Assembly (NCBI GenBank): GCA_965237625.1
Contig: CBDEGD010000046.1
Coordinates: forward strand, 62,001-126,000
Origin: JABDIP01 sp965237625
GTDB lineage: Bacteria > Pseudomonadota > Alphaproteobacteria > DSM-16000 > Inquilinaceae
Length of the DNA stretch: 64,000 nucleotides
Direction of reading: 5' to 3'
Both the position numbers and the translations under genes were made by a program. Under the pieces are notes generated by a model. That model was not told where the DNA came from and did no database searches. It worked only from the letters and a program-made list of their open reading frames with translations. Below, one piece after another: positions 27,717-37,145 of this stretch (position 1 is the stretch's first letter; each line of letters starts with the position of its first letter).

Positions 27717-29009
27717 CTAGCCAAACACCCGGTCGAAAATAGTGTCCACATGCTTGGTGTGATAGGCGAGGTCGAACAGCGCCGTTAGCTGCTCTTCGGT
27801 CAGGAACTTGCCGATCTCGCTGTCCGCCAGTAGCAGGTCCAGGAATCGGCCCTTGCCGTCCCATACCGGCATGGCGTTGCGTTGCACGGCGGCATAGGCG
27901 TCCTCGCGGCTCATGCCGGCCTGGGTGAGGGCGAGCAGCACCCGCTGGGAGAAGACCAGCCCGCCGAGCTTCTCCAGATTGGCCGTCATCGTCTCTGGAT
28001 AGACCGTCAGCCGTTCGATCATCCCGGTCAGGCGCGCCAGGGCGAAATCCAGCGTGATGGTGGCGTCCGGGCCGAACACCCGCTCCACCGAGGAATGGGC
28101 GATATCGCGCTCATGCCACTGGCTGACATTCTCCAGCGCCGGCACCACGGCGGCCCGGACGACCCGCGCCAGGCCGGTCAGATTCTCCGACAGGATCGGA
28201 TTGCGCTTGTGCGGCATGGCCGAGGAGCCCTTCTGGCCGGCGGCGAAGAATTCCTCCGCCTCACGGACCTCGGTGCGCTGCAGATGCCTGACCTCCGTCG
28301 CCAGATTTTCCATTGAGCCGGCGATCACCCCCAGCACCGCGAAAAAGGCGGCATGGCGGTCGCGCGGGATGATCTGGGTGGAGACCGGCTCCGGCCGCAG
28401 ACCCAGTTTTTTGGCGACATGGGCCTCCACATGGGGATCGATATTGGCGAAGGTGCCGACGGCGCCGGAAATCGCGCAGGTCGCCACATCCTCGCGGGCC
28501 GCCGCCAAGCGCTCGCGATTGCGGGCAAAAGCGGCGTAGTGGCCGGCCAGCTTCAGCCCGAAAGTGGTCGGCTCGGCATGGATGCCGTGGCTGCGTCCGA
28601 TGCACACGACGTTCTTGTTCGAGATCGCCCGCTGCTTCAGCACCTTCAACAAGGCGTCCAGATCGGCGAGCAACAGTTCGGCCGCCTGGGTCAGCTGCAC
28701 CGCCAGGCAGGTGTCCAGCACGTCCGAGGAGGTCATGCCTTGGTGCACGAACCGGGCATCCGGACCGACATGCTCCGCCAGATTGGTCAGGAAGGCGATG
28801 ACGTCGTGGCGGGTCTCGCGTTCGATCTCGTCGATCCGCTCGATTTCGAAGCGGCCGCGTTTCCACACCGCTTCGGCGGCCGATTTGGGAATCACCCCCA
28901 ACTCGGCCTGGGCGTCGCAGGCATGGGCCTCGATGTCGAGCCAGATCTGGAAGCGATTCTGCGGCTCCCAAATCCGGGCCATTTTCGGACGGCTGTAGCG
29001 TGGAATCAT
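27717..29009 (-). CDS. purB: Adenylosuccinate lyase
   Basis: 430 aa. Fumarase-superfamily enzyme acting twice in purine synthesis. Motifs: RETRHDVIAFL near residue 65, FVHQGMTSSDVLDT near 88, GRSHGIHAEPTTFG near 138, and the signature loop GSSAMPHKRNPILSEN near 261. The start MIPRYSRPKM is the standard N-terminus. It lies 0.6 kb upstream of DUF1476/NRDE and purC, so most of the purine genes are grouped within 12 kb. Confidence 0.97.
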   Translation of the reverse strand: MIPRYSRPKMARIWEPQNRFQIWLDIEAHACDAQAELGVIPKSAAEAVWKRGRFEIERIDEIERETRHDVIAFLTNLAEHVGPDARFVHQGMTSSDVLDTCLAVQLTQAAELLLADLDALLKVLKQRAISNKNVVCIGRSHGIHAEPTTFGLKLAGHYAAFARNRERLAAAREDVATCAISGAVGTFANIDPHVEAHVAKKLGLRPEPVSTQIIPRDRHAAFFAVLGVIAGSMENLATEVRHLQRTEVREAEEFFAAGQKGSSAMPHKRNPILSENLTGLARVVRAAVVPALENVSQWHERDIAHSSVERVFGPDATITLDFALARLTGMIERLTVYPETMTANLEKLGGLVFSQRVLLALTQAGMSREDAYAAVQRNAMPVWDGKGRFLDLLLADSEIGKFLTEEQLTALFDLAYHTKHVDTIFDRVFG

Positions 29010-29117
29010 CGGACCATTTTTGCGTTGGGTGAGCGGGTCGCGACCATATCAGCCGATCCGGGCCAATGAAATCGCGTTCCGGGGTGGGAATTGGAGTTCG
29101 TGGCAGGGCCGGTGCTC

Positions 29118-29252
29118 CTCCCTCAGCATCCCACGGCTTCGCCGCGGGTCCCTCCCTCTCCCGAGGAGAGGGAAATTGCCGCAGCCTTGAAATCCCCTCT
29201 CCTTGGAGAGAGGGAGGGCCCCGTCGCCGAAGGCGATGGGAGGGTGAGGGGG
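29118..29252. repeat. Dispersed palindromic repeat, family A, copy 3
   Basis: CTCCCTCAGCATCCC starts the left arm (one change from CTCACCCTCCC), with GGGTCCCTCCCTCTCC inside. The right arm has GAGAGGGAGGGCCCC and GGGAGGGTGAGGGG. It lies between the GST gene and purB, both on the minus strand. Confidence 0.85.
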
Positions 29253-29274
29253 AAGCACTGGCCCCAGACGATCG

Positions 29275-29889
29275 CTATACCTGCGCGATCGAAATGTGAC
29301 GCGGTTGCTTGGCGACACGCCCCAGCCAAGCCAGGATCGCCGGGTAGCCATCCAAGGCGATGCCGCCTTCTTCCGCCACATGGGTATAGGCGTAGAGCGC
29401 GATGTCGGCGATCGTGTACCGATCGGCGACGAAATACATCCGATCCGCCAGATGCCGTTCCATCACCGCAAGCGCCGCATGGCCTTGTTTCTGCTTCTTC
29501 GCAAGGGCTGCCCGGCCGGAGTCGGACAGCCCGCCCTCCGGCGGATGTAAGAGCATGAACCGCGCCACCGCTACATTCGGCTCATGGCTGTATTGCTCGA
29601 AGAACATCCATTGCAGGGCCTGTGCCCGTTCGACCCGCGCGTCGGGCAGGAAGTCGGACCCTTCGGCGAGGTAGAACAGGATCGCGTTGGATTCCGCCAG
29701 GACCGTTCCGTCCTCCAACTCCAGCGCCGGAATCTTGCCGTTCGGATTCTTGGCCAAATAATCGGCGGTTTGGGTTTCGCCGGTCAGGATGTCCAGATCG
29801 ATCCGCTCGAACGACAATCCAAGCTGCGTCAGCAACAGCCGCACCTTGTAGCCATTGCCGGAGGACAAATAGTCGTAGAGCCGGATCAT
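29275..29889 (-). CDS. Glutathione S-transferase family protein
   Basis: 204 aa from ATG 29889; ATG 29901 is also possible. Thioredoxin-fold N-domain: LYDYLSSGNGYKVRLLL (possible catalytic Ser in the SSGN region), NPNGKIPALELEDG with the cis-Pro, and ESNAILFYLAEGS. The all-helical C-domain has the N-capping motif VADRYTIADIALYAYTH. Close to the alphaproteobacterial GST types that resemble bacterial beta/theta classes. Substrate unknown. It diverges from the class II aldolase gene at 29997. Confidence 0.88.
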   Translation of the reverse strand: MIRLYDYLSSGNGYKVRLLLTQLGLSFERIDLDILTGETQTADYLAKNPNGKIPALELEDGTVLAESNAILFYLAEGSDFLPDARVERAQALQWMFFEQYSHEPNVAVARFMLLHPPEGGLSDSGRAALAKKQKQGHAALAVMERHLADRMYFVADRYTIADIALYAYTHVAEEGGIALDGYPAILAWLGRVAKQPRHISIAQV

Positions 29890-29996
29890 GGCGGACCTCA
29901 AAGCGGGACGATCGTGCGGAGCGAGACGATGGCGGCTGGCGTGGAAGCGGCTTGGGATGCTTTGATAGCGAGCAGACAGCGCCCGGAGACCGGATC

Positions 29997-30740
29997 ATGC
30001 ATGACGACGCCGATACCATCAATATGACCGAAGCACGGGCCGGACTGGCCGCCGCGCTGCGGCTGGCCGTCCGTTTCGACTTTCATGAAGGCATCGACAA
30101 TCATTTCAGCCTTGCGGTATCGCCGGACGGCGACCGGTTCCTGGTGAACCCCTATGGCCCGCATTGGGCGGAGGTGACCGCGTCAGATCTGCTTCTGGTC
30201 GATGCGGAAGGAACGGTGCTGGAAGGCGAGCTGCCGCTGGATCTGACCGCCTACCATATCCATTCACGCTTGCACATGCGGGTGTCCCAGGCGCGCTGCG
30301 TGCTGCATACCCACATGCCCTATGCAACGGCGCTGACGTCGGTAGAGGGCGGGCGGATCGAGCCGGTCAACCAGAACGCGCTCAGGTTCTGGAACACCGT
30401 CGCCTATGACGACGATTATAACGGCTTGGTCCTGGATCATCAGGAAGGCGACCGGCTGTGCCGGGCGATGGGCAACAAATCGGTGCTGTTTCTGGCCAAT
30501 CACGGCGTGATCGTGACCGGTGGCAGTGTCGCGGAGGCCTTCGACACGCTCTATTTCCTGGAACGGACCTGCCAGAACCAGGTTTTGGCGATGTCGACGG
30601 GGTTGCCATTGAAGCGGGTTCGCGAGGATGTCGCGGATGCCACCGCGTCTCGGATCGCCAATACAGTCGGTTCCGCCGAGGCCCATTTCACAGCGCTGAG
30701 GCGCATGCTGGACCGGGACGCGCCGGAATACGCCCATTAG
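29997..30740 (+). CDS. Class II aldolase/adducin-domain protein
   Basis: 247 aa from ATG 29997; the longer open frame upstream is non-coding. Zinc ligands of the fuculose-aldolase family fit HTHMPYA (residues ~102-105) and FLANHGVIVTG (~165), with GIDNHFSLAVS as the phosphate-binding start. The family includes aldolases, epimerases and decarboxylases of small sugars; the reaction is unknown. An intrinsic terminator at 30814 closes the unit. Confidence 0.85.
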   Translation: MHDDADTINMTEARAGLAAALRLAVRFDFHEGIDNHFSLAVSPDGDRFLVNPYGPHWAEVTASDLLLVDAEGTVLEGELPLDLTAYHIHSRLHMRVSQARCVLHTHMPYATALTSVEGGRIEPVNQNALRFWNTVAYDDDYNGLVLDHQEGDRLCRAMGNKSVLFLANHGVIVTGGSVAEAFDTLYFLERTCQNQVLAMSTGLPLKRVREDVADATASRIANTVGSAEAHFTALRRMLDRDAPEYAH

Positions 30741-30813
30741 GACCGGGTCCATTCGGAGTGGGGGTTGTCAGGGAGCGGGCGTGGCCTAAATAACCAATGG
30801 CCAAATATAGGAA

Positions 30814-30840
30814 AAGGGCGGTCCGAAGACCGCCCTTCCC
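30814..30840 (+). terminator. Intrinsic terminator after the class II aldolase gene
   Basis: AAGGGCGGTC and GACCGCCCTT form a perfect 10-bp stem around CGAA, followed by CCCTTGG. The U tract is weak but the stem is strong. It is 73 bp past the stop. The 31094 gene begins well downstream; the 250 bp between (30841-31093) holds no gene I can support. Confidence 0.75.
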
Positions 30841-31093
30841 TTGGAGTACAATGCTAATGAACCGTTGGTTCGGGGTTCGGACCCACCCCTTAAACTGTCT
30901 CGTGGATTTTTCCAGCCAGGGCCACGAGGCAGCTTCTTAATCGTTGACATAGCTGTAGATGGGGATGCCTTCGCCGGCGATCAAGGGGTAGGCTTGATTT
31001 CGGTCGAATCGATTGCCCGAGCCCAGTGATTCCGGGCATTTCAGGTACATTTCCCGCCGGCCCATTTCAGTCGCAACACACGGAAACTCCAAG

Positions 31094-31735
31094 ATGAACG
31101 GCGAAGTCGACGACGGTCTGTTGCGTGGCCCCGACGGTGTTGGGCGATGTTGGTGGTGTGGCGCCGATGACGGCTATCGTGCCTATCACGACCGCGAATG
31201 GGGCCGCCCGGTGACCGATGACCGCCGTCTGTTCGAGAAAATCTGCCTGGAAGGCTTTCAATCCGGGCTGAGCTGGCTGACGATCCTGCGAAAACGGGAG
31301 AATTTCCGCCAGGCTTTCGCTGAATTTGACGTAGAGGCCGTGGCGGCGTTCGGCCCATCCGATATCGAGCGTCTGCTGCAGGATGCCGGCATCGTGCGCC
31401 ATCGCGGCAAGATCGCGTCGACCATCAACAACGCAAAGCGCGCCTTGGAGTTGACGGCGGAATTCGGCTCGCTCGCCGCCTATTTCTGGCGCCATGAGCC
31501 CGATCCGTCCACGCGGCCCGAGACTCTGGACCGTGCGACGCTGGGCATGCTCGGCAAGACGCCGGAATCCATCGCGCTCAGCAAGGATCTGAAACGACGC
31601 GGCTGGTCCTTCGTCGGACCGACCACCGCCTATGCTTTCATGCAGGCCATGGGGCTGGTCAACGACCATCTGGAGGGCTGCGCCATCCGCGACGAGGCCC
31701 AGGCGGAGCGCGACGCCCTCAAGCGACCTGCATGA
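31094..31735 (+). CDS. tag: DNA-3-methyladenine glycosylase I
   Basis: 213 aa. Removes 3-methyladenine from alkylated DNA. Zinc-snap and fold motifs: RCWWCGADDGYRAYHDREWGRPV, FEKICLEGFQSGLSWLTILRKRENFRQAF, and NDHLEGCAIRDEA near the C-terminus (Cys and His zinc ligands spread between the ends). ATG 31094 is used; the open frame from 31013 is not conserved. Confidence 0.93.
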   Translation: MNGEVDDGLLRGPDGVGRCWWCGADDGYRAYHDREWGRPVTDDRRLFEKICLEGFQSGLSWLTILRKRENFRQAFAEFDVEAVAAFGPSDIERLLQDAGIVRHRGKIASTINNAKRALELTAEFGSLAAYFWRHEPDPSTRPETLDRATLGMLGKTPESIALSKDLKRRGWSFVGPTTAYAFMQAMGLVNDHLEGCAIRDEAQAERDALKRPA

Positions 31736-31809
31736 TTCGCGGCAGCCTCAGGAGACATCCAGGTTGGGCCCGCCGCTTATTTGGCGCTCGCTGGTATGAC
31801 GGCGGGCGG

Positions 31810-32649
31810 TCAGGATTTCGGCGGATCGGGTGTGTCTTCGCCGCGGAAGATAAGGCTCCACGCCAGGATGAGAAGGAACGGCAGGGACGGCCAATGGAAC
31901 CAGATCGTGCCGAGCCCAGAGAACAGGTTGATCAGAAAGAAGAATCCGATCATCGCCAGCGCGAACTGCGCCTTGCGCGGCAGCTTTCGCCAGTTTTCCA
32001 CAGTAGGCCACGACAGGGCGGGCCGTGACGGGGCGGGTGGCGGCGGCGCCGACGCCTTCGGGCCGGTGGCGTTTGGCACGGCACTGGCCGTTTTCTTTTC
32101 CGCCTCGCCATCCAGCACCAGGCGATAGCTCGGCACCGGCTCCTCGATGTTCTTGACCGCCTGTTTGCCGACGAATTCGAAGCTGACGCCGAACTTCTTG
32201 CGCACCAAATCGTAGACCGTGCCCGAAATCACCACACCGCCCGGCTCGGCCAGGCTTTCCAGGCGTGCGGCGATGTTCACGCCCTCGCCGTAGAGATCGT
32301 CGCCTTCCACCATCACGTCGCCCAGATTGATGCCGATGCGAAAGCGCATGCAGCTGTCTTCCGGGACCCCGTTGTTGCGCGACGCCAACTCGTGCTGCAC
32401 TTCCACGGCGGCCTGAACCGCCTCCACAGGACTGGCGAATTCGGCGATGACCGCATCGCCCCAGGTGTTCACCACCCGGCCCTCATGGCGCTCGATCAGC
32501 CCGCGCATGGCCAGCCGATATTGCCGAAGCCGGTCCATGGTGCCGTCCTCATCCGCATCCATAAGCCGGGTGTAGCCGGCGACATCGGCACAGAAGATCG
32601 TGCTGAGCTTACGCCGCACCCGCGTTGTGGTTTTGCCTGTCTGGGTCAT
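31810..32649 (-). CDS. Class III adenylate/guanylate cyclase with C-terminal membrane hairpin
   Basis: 279 aa. The catalytic domain (residues ~10-180) has the first metal Asp in IFCADVAGYTRLM, the second in NTWGDAVIAEF, and the transition-state region GEGVNIAARLESLAEPGG. A proline-rich linker (APPPPAPSRP) leads to two hydrophobic helices (FALAMIGFFFLINLF and LPFLLILAWSLIF), so the enzyme is probably tethered with the catalytic domain in the cytoplasm. The residue before TWGD is Asn instead of the common Lys, so substrate choice (ATP or GTP) is open. A CpdA-like phosphodiesterase gene lies 69 bp upstream on the same strand. Confidence 0.88.
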   Translation of the reverse strand: MTQTGKTTTRVRRKLSTIFCADVAGYTRLMDADEDGTMDRLRQYRLAMRGLIERHEGRVVNTWGDAVIAEFASPVEAVQAAVEVQHELASRNNGVPEDSCMRFRIGINLGDVMVEGDDLYGEGVNIAARLESLAEPGGVVISGTVYDLVRKKFGVSFEFVGKQAVKNIEEPVPSYRLVLDGEAEKKTASAVPNATGPKASAPPPPAPSRPALSWPTVENWRKLPRKAQFALAMIGFFFLINLFSGLGTIWFHWPSLPFLLILAWSLIFRGEDTPDPPKS

Positions 32650-32718
32650 GTGCGGGGGAGTTTACGCGCGGTTTCGACAATGCGCCAATGCCCGTACTAC
32701 TTTTCGGCTCGTCGGCGA

Positions 32719-33504
32719 TCAAACAGGCTCGAGCGGACCATCATAATCAAAATCGAAGCTGTGCACTGTGACTGCGAGGTCGGTCACGAAGACCACGCCA
32801 TATGCCGGAGGGAGTGGGGCAAAATACAGAGTCTTGGGATCGGCGAAGTCCGGCCAGGTCTGATGCAGCGCGCTGCGCATGCCCGAGATCGGCACACCGC
32901 AGACCGAACCGGCAAGGGGCAGATGGCAATGGCCGTGGAAGATATGGCGGATGCGCCCGCGATACTCGGTCAGGATCTCATGAAATGCCGGCCCGTCGAC
33001 CAGCCCGATAGAATCGAGCGCCGGCAAATGCACCGGCGCCGGGTGGTGGTGCATGAAAAGAAAGGCCGGCTGATCGCCGGTGGCGTCGAGTTCGGCTCGC
33101 AGCCAAGCCTGGCGATCTGGATCGTAATGGCCCGCGGGAGTCCCGGCTTGGACCGTATCGAGGTACAAAAAGCGGCCGGCCTCGGTCGATTCCGCCGACT
33201 GGATGTAGCCGGAATCGTCCATCGCGGTATCCGTGAAGACCTGACGGAAATGGTCGCGGTCGTCGTGATTGCCGATCAGCAACCGGTGCGGCACGGTCAT
33301 CCCGTCCAGCGCCTTGTGCAATGCCTCATAGGCGCCGATTTCGCCACGGTCCGTCAGATCCCCGGTGATCACGCACAGATCGGCGTCGCCATGCAGCCGG
33401 TTGATGCTGTCGATAGCCTGGCGAAATCGGGTCTCCGGCGGCAATCCGTGTATGGGTTCGCCGGACAGCGTCAAATGGATGTCGGTCAGGTGAATCAGTT
33501 TCAT
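32719..33504 (-). CDS. CpdA-type class III metallophosphodiesterase
   Basis: 261 aa from ATG 33504. Calcineurin-like dimetal site: LTDIHL, GDLTDRGE, GNHDDRDHF, FLFMHHHP, and HGHCH. The closest pattern is that of 3',5'-cAMP phosphodiesterase CpdA/Icc. Activity on other phosphodiesters (for example glycerophosphodiesters) is possible. Its position just before a class III cyclase gene fits a local pair for making and removing a cyclic nucleotide. Confidence 0.88.
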   Translation of the reverse strand: MKLIHLTDIHLTLSGEPIHGLPPETRFRQAIDSINRLHGDADLCVITGDLTDRGEIGAYEALHKALDGMTVPHRLLIGNHDDRDHFRQVFTDTAMDDSGYIQSAESTEAGRFLYLDTVQAGTPAGHYDPDRQAWLRAELDATGDQPAFLFMHHHPAPVHLPALDSIGLVDGPAFHEILTEYRGRIRHIFHGHCHLPLAGSVCGVPISGMRSALHQTWPDFADPKTLYFAPLPPAYGVVFVTDLAVTVHSFDFDYDGPLEPV

Positions 33505-33644
33505 CGGCTGCGCTTTCTCAAAACATCGCACCGTATTTCGGATGGCCGGGTCAAGGCGGGGCTGCAGCGTATCCGCCGACCGATTCTCGGCAGCGTATCA
33601 AAGTCAGCATGTCGGGATGACGACGGGTACATGGCGCGGCCTGT

Positions 33645-34340
33645 TTACAGCAGCCCTCTTGAGCGCAGGCTCTCGTTGCCGTGCTTGGCGACGATGACGT
33701 GGTCGAACAGGTCGATGTCGACGGTGGCCAGGGCGCGTTTGACCTCGCGGGTCATGGCGATGTCGGGCTCCGAGGGTGTCGGATCGCCCGACGGGTGATT
33801 GTGCACCAGGATGACCGAGCTTGCGCCCAAATCGAGCGCCCGCTTGACCACCTCGCGCGGATAGACCGGGGCATGGTCGATGGTGCCGCGCTGCTGCACC
33901 TCGTCGGCGATAATCCGGTTCTTGCGGTCCAGGAAAAGCAGGCGGAACTGCTCCGTCCGCTCGAATTTCATCGCCGCGCCCAGATAATCCAACAGCCGGT
34001 GCCAGGAGCCGATCACCGGCGCCTCCGACGCCTCCTCGCGCAGCAGGCGATGGGCCGTTGCCGCGGCCGCCTTCAGCGCGGCGATCGCATTCGTCTTCAG
34101 CCCGCCGCGCAACTCCAGCGCCTTTGGCTCCGCCGCCAGCACCGCACCCAGACTGCCAAATTCGGCCAGTAGTTTTTTCGCCAGCGGCTTCACGTCGCGG
34201 CGCGGTATGCCGGCGAACAACAGCACTTCCAGTAGCTCGTAATCGGCCAGGCTGTCCGGCCCGGCGTCGATCAATCGGCGGCGCAACCGGTCGCGATGGC
34301 CGGCATGATGCGGCTTGGCCGTGTCGTCGTTGTCACTCAC
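33645..34340 (-). CDS. radC: RadC family JAB-domain protein
   Basis: 231 aa from GTG 34340. The frame is open up to 34442, but that part lies in the family A repeat and is unlikely to be translated. An N-terminal helix-hairpin-helix region (LADYELLEVLLFAGIPRRDV) precedes the MPN/JAB domain with HNHPSGDPTPSEPD near residue 180. RadC proteins were named for repair, but the enzymatic role is not proven. The nearby map and sfsA genes lie on the same strand, a common alphaproteobacterial order. Confidence 0.9.
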   Translation of the reverse strand: MSDNDDTAKPHHAGHRDRLRRRLIDAGPDSLADYELLEVLLFAGIPRRDVKPLAKKLLAEFGSLGAVLAAEPKALELRGGLKTNAIAALKAAAATAHRLLREEASEAPVIGSWHRLLDYLGAAMKFERTEQFRLLFLDRKNRIIADEVQQRGTIDHAPVYPREVVKRALDLGASSVILVHNHPSGDPTPSEPDIAMTREVKRALATVDIDLFDHVIVAKHGNESLRSRGLL

Positions 34341-34378
34341 GGCAGAGCGTTGTGTGAATGGGGAGTTGTTCGTTAGAT

Positions 34379-34523
34379 CCCTCACCCTCCCAATGCTGCG
34401 CATCGGGTCCCTCCCTCTCCTGCAAGGGGAGAGGTTTTTCATTCGCAGCGCGGATTGGAACCCCTCTCCCCTTGCAGGAGAGGGAGGGACCCGCGCGCGT
34501 TTGCGCGTGGGAGGGTGAGGGGG
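34379..34523. repeat. Dispersed palindromic repeat, family A, copy 4
   Basis: CCCTCACCCTCCC, GGGTCCCTCCCTCTCC, a loop with TTTTTCATTC, and the complementary right half ending GGGAGGGTGAGGGG. It lies between map and radC, both on the minus strand, so it is not limited to convergent spacers. Confidence 0.87.
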
Positions 34524-34533
34524 CTGACGGCAA

Positions 34534-35352
34534 TTAGGTTCCGTAGGGCGGTTTGGTGTGGCCCGCCGTGGACAGGGTGAAGATCTCGGCGCCGTCCTCG
34601 GTCACCGCGATGGAATGCTCGAACTGTGCCGACAGGCTCTTGTCGCGGGTCACCGCGGTCCAGCCATCGGACAGGATCTTCACGTCGAAACGGCCGGCAT
34701 TCACCATGGGTTCTATGGTGAAGAACATGCCCGGATGCAGCACCGGCCCCTCGCCGGGACGGCCGAAATGCACCACGCTGGGCGGCGCGTGGAAGGTCTG
34801 TCCCAGCCCATGACCGCAGAAATCCCGGACCACGGAGAAGCGGTTCTTCTCGACGAATTTCTGGATCGTGTGGCCGATATCGCCGACGGTGGCGCCGGGC
34901 TTCACCGCGGCGATGGCCAGCATCAGCGACTCATAGGTCACGTCGCACAGCTTCTTCGCCTTGACGCTGATCTTGTCGCCGGCGAAGAACATCCGGCTGG
35001 TGTCGCCGTACCAGCGATCCAGGATGACGGTGATGTCGATGTTCAGGATGTCGCCGTTCTGTAGCCGCTTGGGCCCCGGAATGCCGTGGCAGACGACGTG
35101 GTTCAGCGAGATGCAGGTCGCCTTGGGATATCCGCGATAGCCCAGTGGTGCCGGCACCGCGCCATGGTCGCGGGTATAGGCCTCGCACAGATCGTTGAGC
35201 TGGCCGGTCGACACCCCCGGCTCAACATGGGGGGTGATGAAATCCAGCACCTCGGCCGCCAGACGGCCGGCGCGACGCATGCCCTCGAATTCGTGCGCCT
35301 GGTGGATGCGGATACGCCCCGCCTCCAGCATGTCTTCGGCCGCGTCGCTCAC
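34534..35352 (-). CDS. map: Type I methionine aminopeptidase
   Basis: 272 aa from GTG 35352, preceded by GAGG; ATG 35400 is upstream but the added residues are not family-like. Dimetal site: D in NIDITVILDRWYGDTSRMF (two Asp), H in GHGLGQTFH, E in TIEPM and E in EHSIAVTEDG. The ISLNHVVCHGIP stretch gives the substrate His. Removes initiator methionine from nascent proteins. sfsA lies 66 bp upstream on the same strand. Confidence 0.95.
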   Translation of the reverse strand: MSDAAEDMLEAGRIRIHQAHEFEGMRRAGRLAAEVLDFITPHVEPGVSTGQLNDLCEAYTRDHGAVPAPLGYRGYPKATCISLNHVVCHGIPGPKRLQNGDILNIDITVILDRWYGDTSRMFFAGDKISVKAKKLCDVTYESLMLAIAAVKPGATVGDIGHTIQKFVEKNRFSVVRDFCGHGLGQTFHAPPSVVHFGRPGEGPVLHPGMFFTIEPMVNAGRFDVKILSDGWTAVTRDKSLSAQFEHSIAVTEDGAEIFTLSTAGHTKPPYGT

Positions 35353-35418
35353 TTGGCTCAACCTCGTATCGTCATCATGTCTGCACGGCAATCCGCGCAA
35401 CCGGACATCAGGTCCCGG

Positions 35419-36132
35419 CTATAGCACCACCGGCAGCGGTTTATCCACTTCGATGGCCTCGGTGGTGATGTGGCAGGCGAGACATAGCGTCTCCACCCCC
35501 GCCGCCACCGCCCGTTCCAGGCCATCGCGATAGGTCGGGTCGATATCTCCGGCAATGCGGAAGTGGTCGCAGTCACCACGCTGCACAAGATACACCATTA
35601 CCGCCCGGGCGCCTTCCGCCACCATGGCCGACAGCTCGACCAGATGCTTGGCGCCTCGCGCCGTCACCGAATCCGGGAATTCCGCCGCGCTCGGGAATTC
35701 CCGTTCCGGCCGCCGCAGATGCACGTTCTTGACCTCGACATAGCAGGGCGGCCGCCCGTCCCCCTCCAGCAGGATATCCACCCGGCTGTTGACCCCGTAC
35801 TTCACCTCACGCCGCAATTCCGGATACCCGGCCAATTCCGGCACCGCCCCGGCCGCAATCGCCTCCGCCACGATGCCATTGGGATGACTGGTATTGATCC
35901 CCACCAGCCCGCCATCGACTTCCAGCAATTCCAGCGAGTATTTCAGCTTGCGCTTCGGGTTGTCGCTGGTCGACAGGAACGCGGTCAGCCCCGGCATGTT
36001 CAAGCCGGTCATCGCACCCGGATTTGCGCAATGGGCGGTGACGACGGAGCCGTCCGCCAGCTCGATATCGGCCAGGAAACGTTTATAGCGCCGAACCAGC
36101 CGGCCTTCGATAAGCGGGAAGGGGAGTTTCAT
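35419..36132 (-). CDS. sfsA: SfsA family DNA-binding/nuclease-fold protein
   Basis: 237 aa, usual length. Motifs: RLVRRYKRFLADIEL, AHCANPGAMTGL, GINTSHPNGIVAEAI, YVEVKNVHL, and FPDSVTARGAKHLVEL. E. coli SfsA was named for sugar fermentation stimulation; the structure is nuclease-like, and the real function is unclear. First of the sfsA-map group on the minus strand. Confidence 0.93.
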   Translation of the reverse strand: MKLPFPLIEGRLVRRYKRFLADIELADGSVVTAHCANPGAMTGLNMPGLTAFLSTSDNPKRKLKYSLELLEVDGGLVGINTSHPNGIVAEAIAAGAVPELAGYPELRREVKYGVNSRVDILLEGDGRPPCYVEVKNVHLRRPEREFPSAAEFPDSVTARGAKHLVELSAMVAEGARAVMVYLVQRGDCDHFRIAGDIDPTYRDGLERAVAAGVETLCLACHITTEAIEVDKPLPVVL

Positions 36133-36252
36133 GGTCGGAAACTAGGGAAGGGGGCGGCCTCGGGCAATACTTCCCGATCCTCTTCGTAACCAATTATCAG
36201 CGCCTTCGCCGACATACCCCGCCGGCTCCCACCCACCAACCGGAGGTTGGTC

Positions 36253-37125
36253 ATGAAAACCGTTCTGCGGACAGCGCTGTTTCTTCTCACCGTATTCGCC
36301 AGCGCCGCCGCCGCCGGTCAGCAGTCGCTCGTCACCGAGGACAAATTCACCGCGCTCTACCTTGAGGCCTTGCGCGTGCAGGCGCCGGACCTCGATGTAC
36401 GGGTCGCCGGGCCAATGGAGTTGTCGATAGGCACCGATGAGGGAGATATCACGGCCTATCTGGACAACGCCTATGCGCGCTATCGAACCGCGCCGGATAT
36501 GCTGGTCGAAATCATCGACGACTATGTGTTGGCGACGGTGGATACCGCCCGGGCGCAAGATACCGGGACCGACGTCACGCGGATCGTGCCGGTGATCAAG
36601 GGTGCCGACTATCTGGCCGAGCTGCAGCGCGGCACGGTCGGCGACCGGGCCTTGGAAGTCGCTCATGAGCGATACAACGACCACCTCGTTATCCTCTATG
36701 CCGAGGATACGCCGCGCAACATCCGCTATCTCAGCGATGAAGACCTGGACGAGTTGGGAGTCGACCGCGCCGGTTTGCGCGAGACGGCCGTGTCGAATTT
36801 GGACCGCCTCCTGCCGGAGATGCTGGCCCAGGGCAGCGATGGCACCTACATGCTGATCGCCGACGGCAACTACGAGGCCAGCCTGCTGCTGTTCGACGAC
36901 ATCTGGACCGGCGATATCTGGCGCAACGGTAGCCTGCCCGTGATCGGCGACCTCGTAATCGCCGTGCCGTCGCGCGATCTGCTATTGGTGACCGGCAGCC
37001 TGGACAAAGGCGGGTTGGCGCTGCTGCGGGAGATCGCCGATCAGACAGTGGCCGAAGACCCGTATTCGCTCACAAGCCAGCTCTTCATCTATCGCGACGG
37101 CCGGTTCCAACCCTTCAACTCGTAG
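36253..37125 (+). CDS. DUF1444-like secreted protein
   Basis: 290 aa from ATG 36253, with GGAGG six bases before it. A signal peptide (TALFLLTVFASAAAAG) is followed by a DUF1444-like body: VVPVIKGADYL-type segment (IVPVIKGADYL), HLVILYAEDTPRNIRYLSDEDL, and DNYEASLLL-type segment (DGNYEASLLLFDDIW). DUF1444 proteins (YtpQ) have no known function. The export signal is notable because Firmicute members are cytosolic. It diverges from sfsA. Confidence 0.75.
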   Translation: MKTVLRTALFLLTVFASAAAAGQQSLVTEDKFTALYLEALRVQAPDLDVRVAGPMELSIGTDEGDITAYLDNAYARYRTAPDMLVEIIDDYVLATVDTARAQDTGTDVTRIVPVIKGADYLAELQRGTVGDRALEVAHERYNDHLVILYAEDTPRNIRYLSDEDLDELGVDRAGLRETAVSNLDRLLPEMLAQGSDGTYMLIADGNYEASLLLFDDIWTGDIWRNGSLPVIGDLVIAVPSRDLLLVTGSLDKGGLALLREIADQTVAEDPYSLTSQLFIYRDGRFQPFNS

Positions 37126-37145
37126 CGGCGCCTCACACCCAGTTC

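Noticed and set aside
30841..31029. 62-codon ORF after the aldolase terminator
   Set aside because: No good ribosome site, no family match, and it overlaps a spacer between a terminator and tag.
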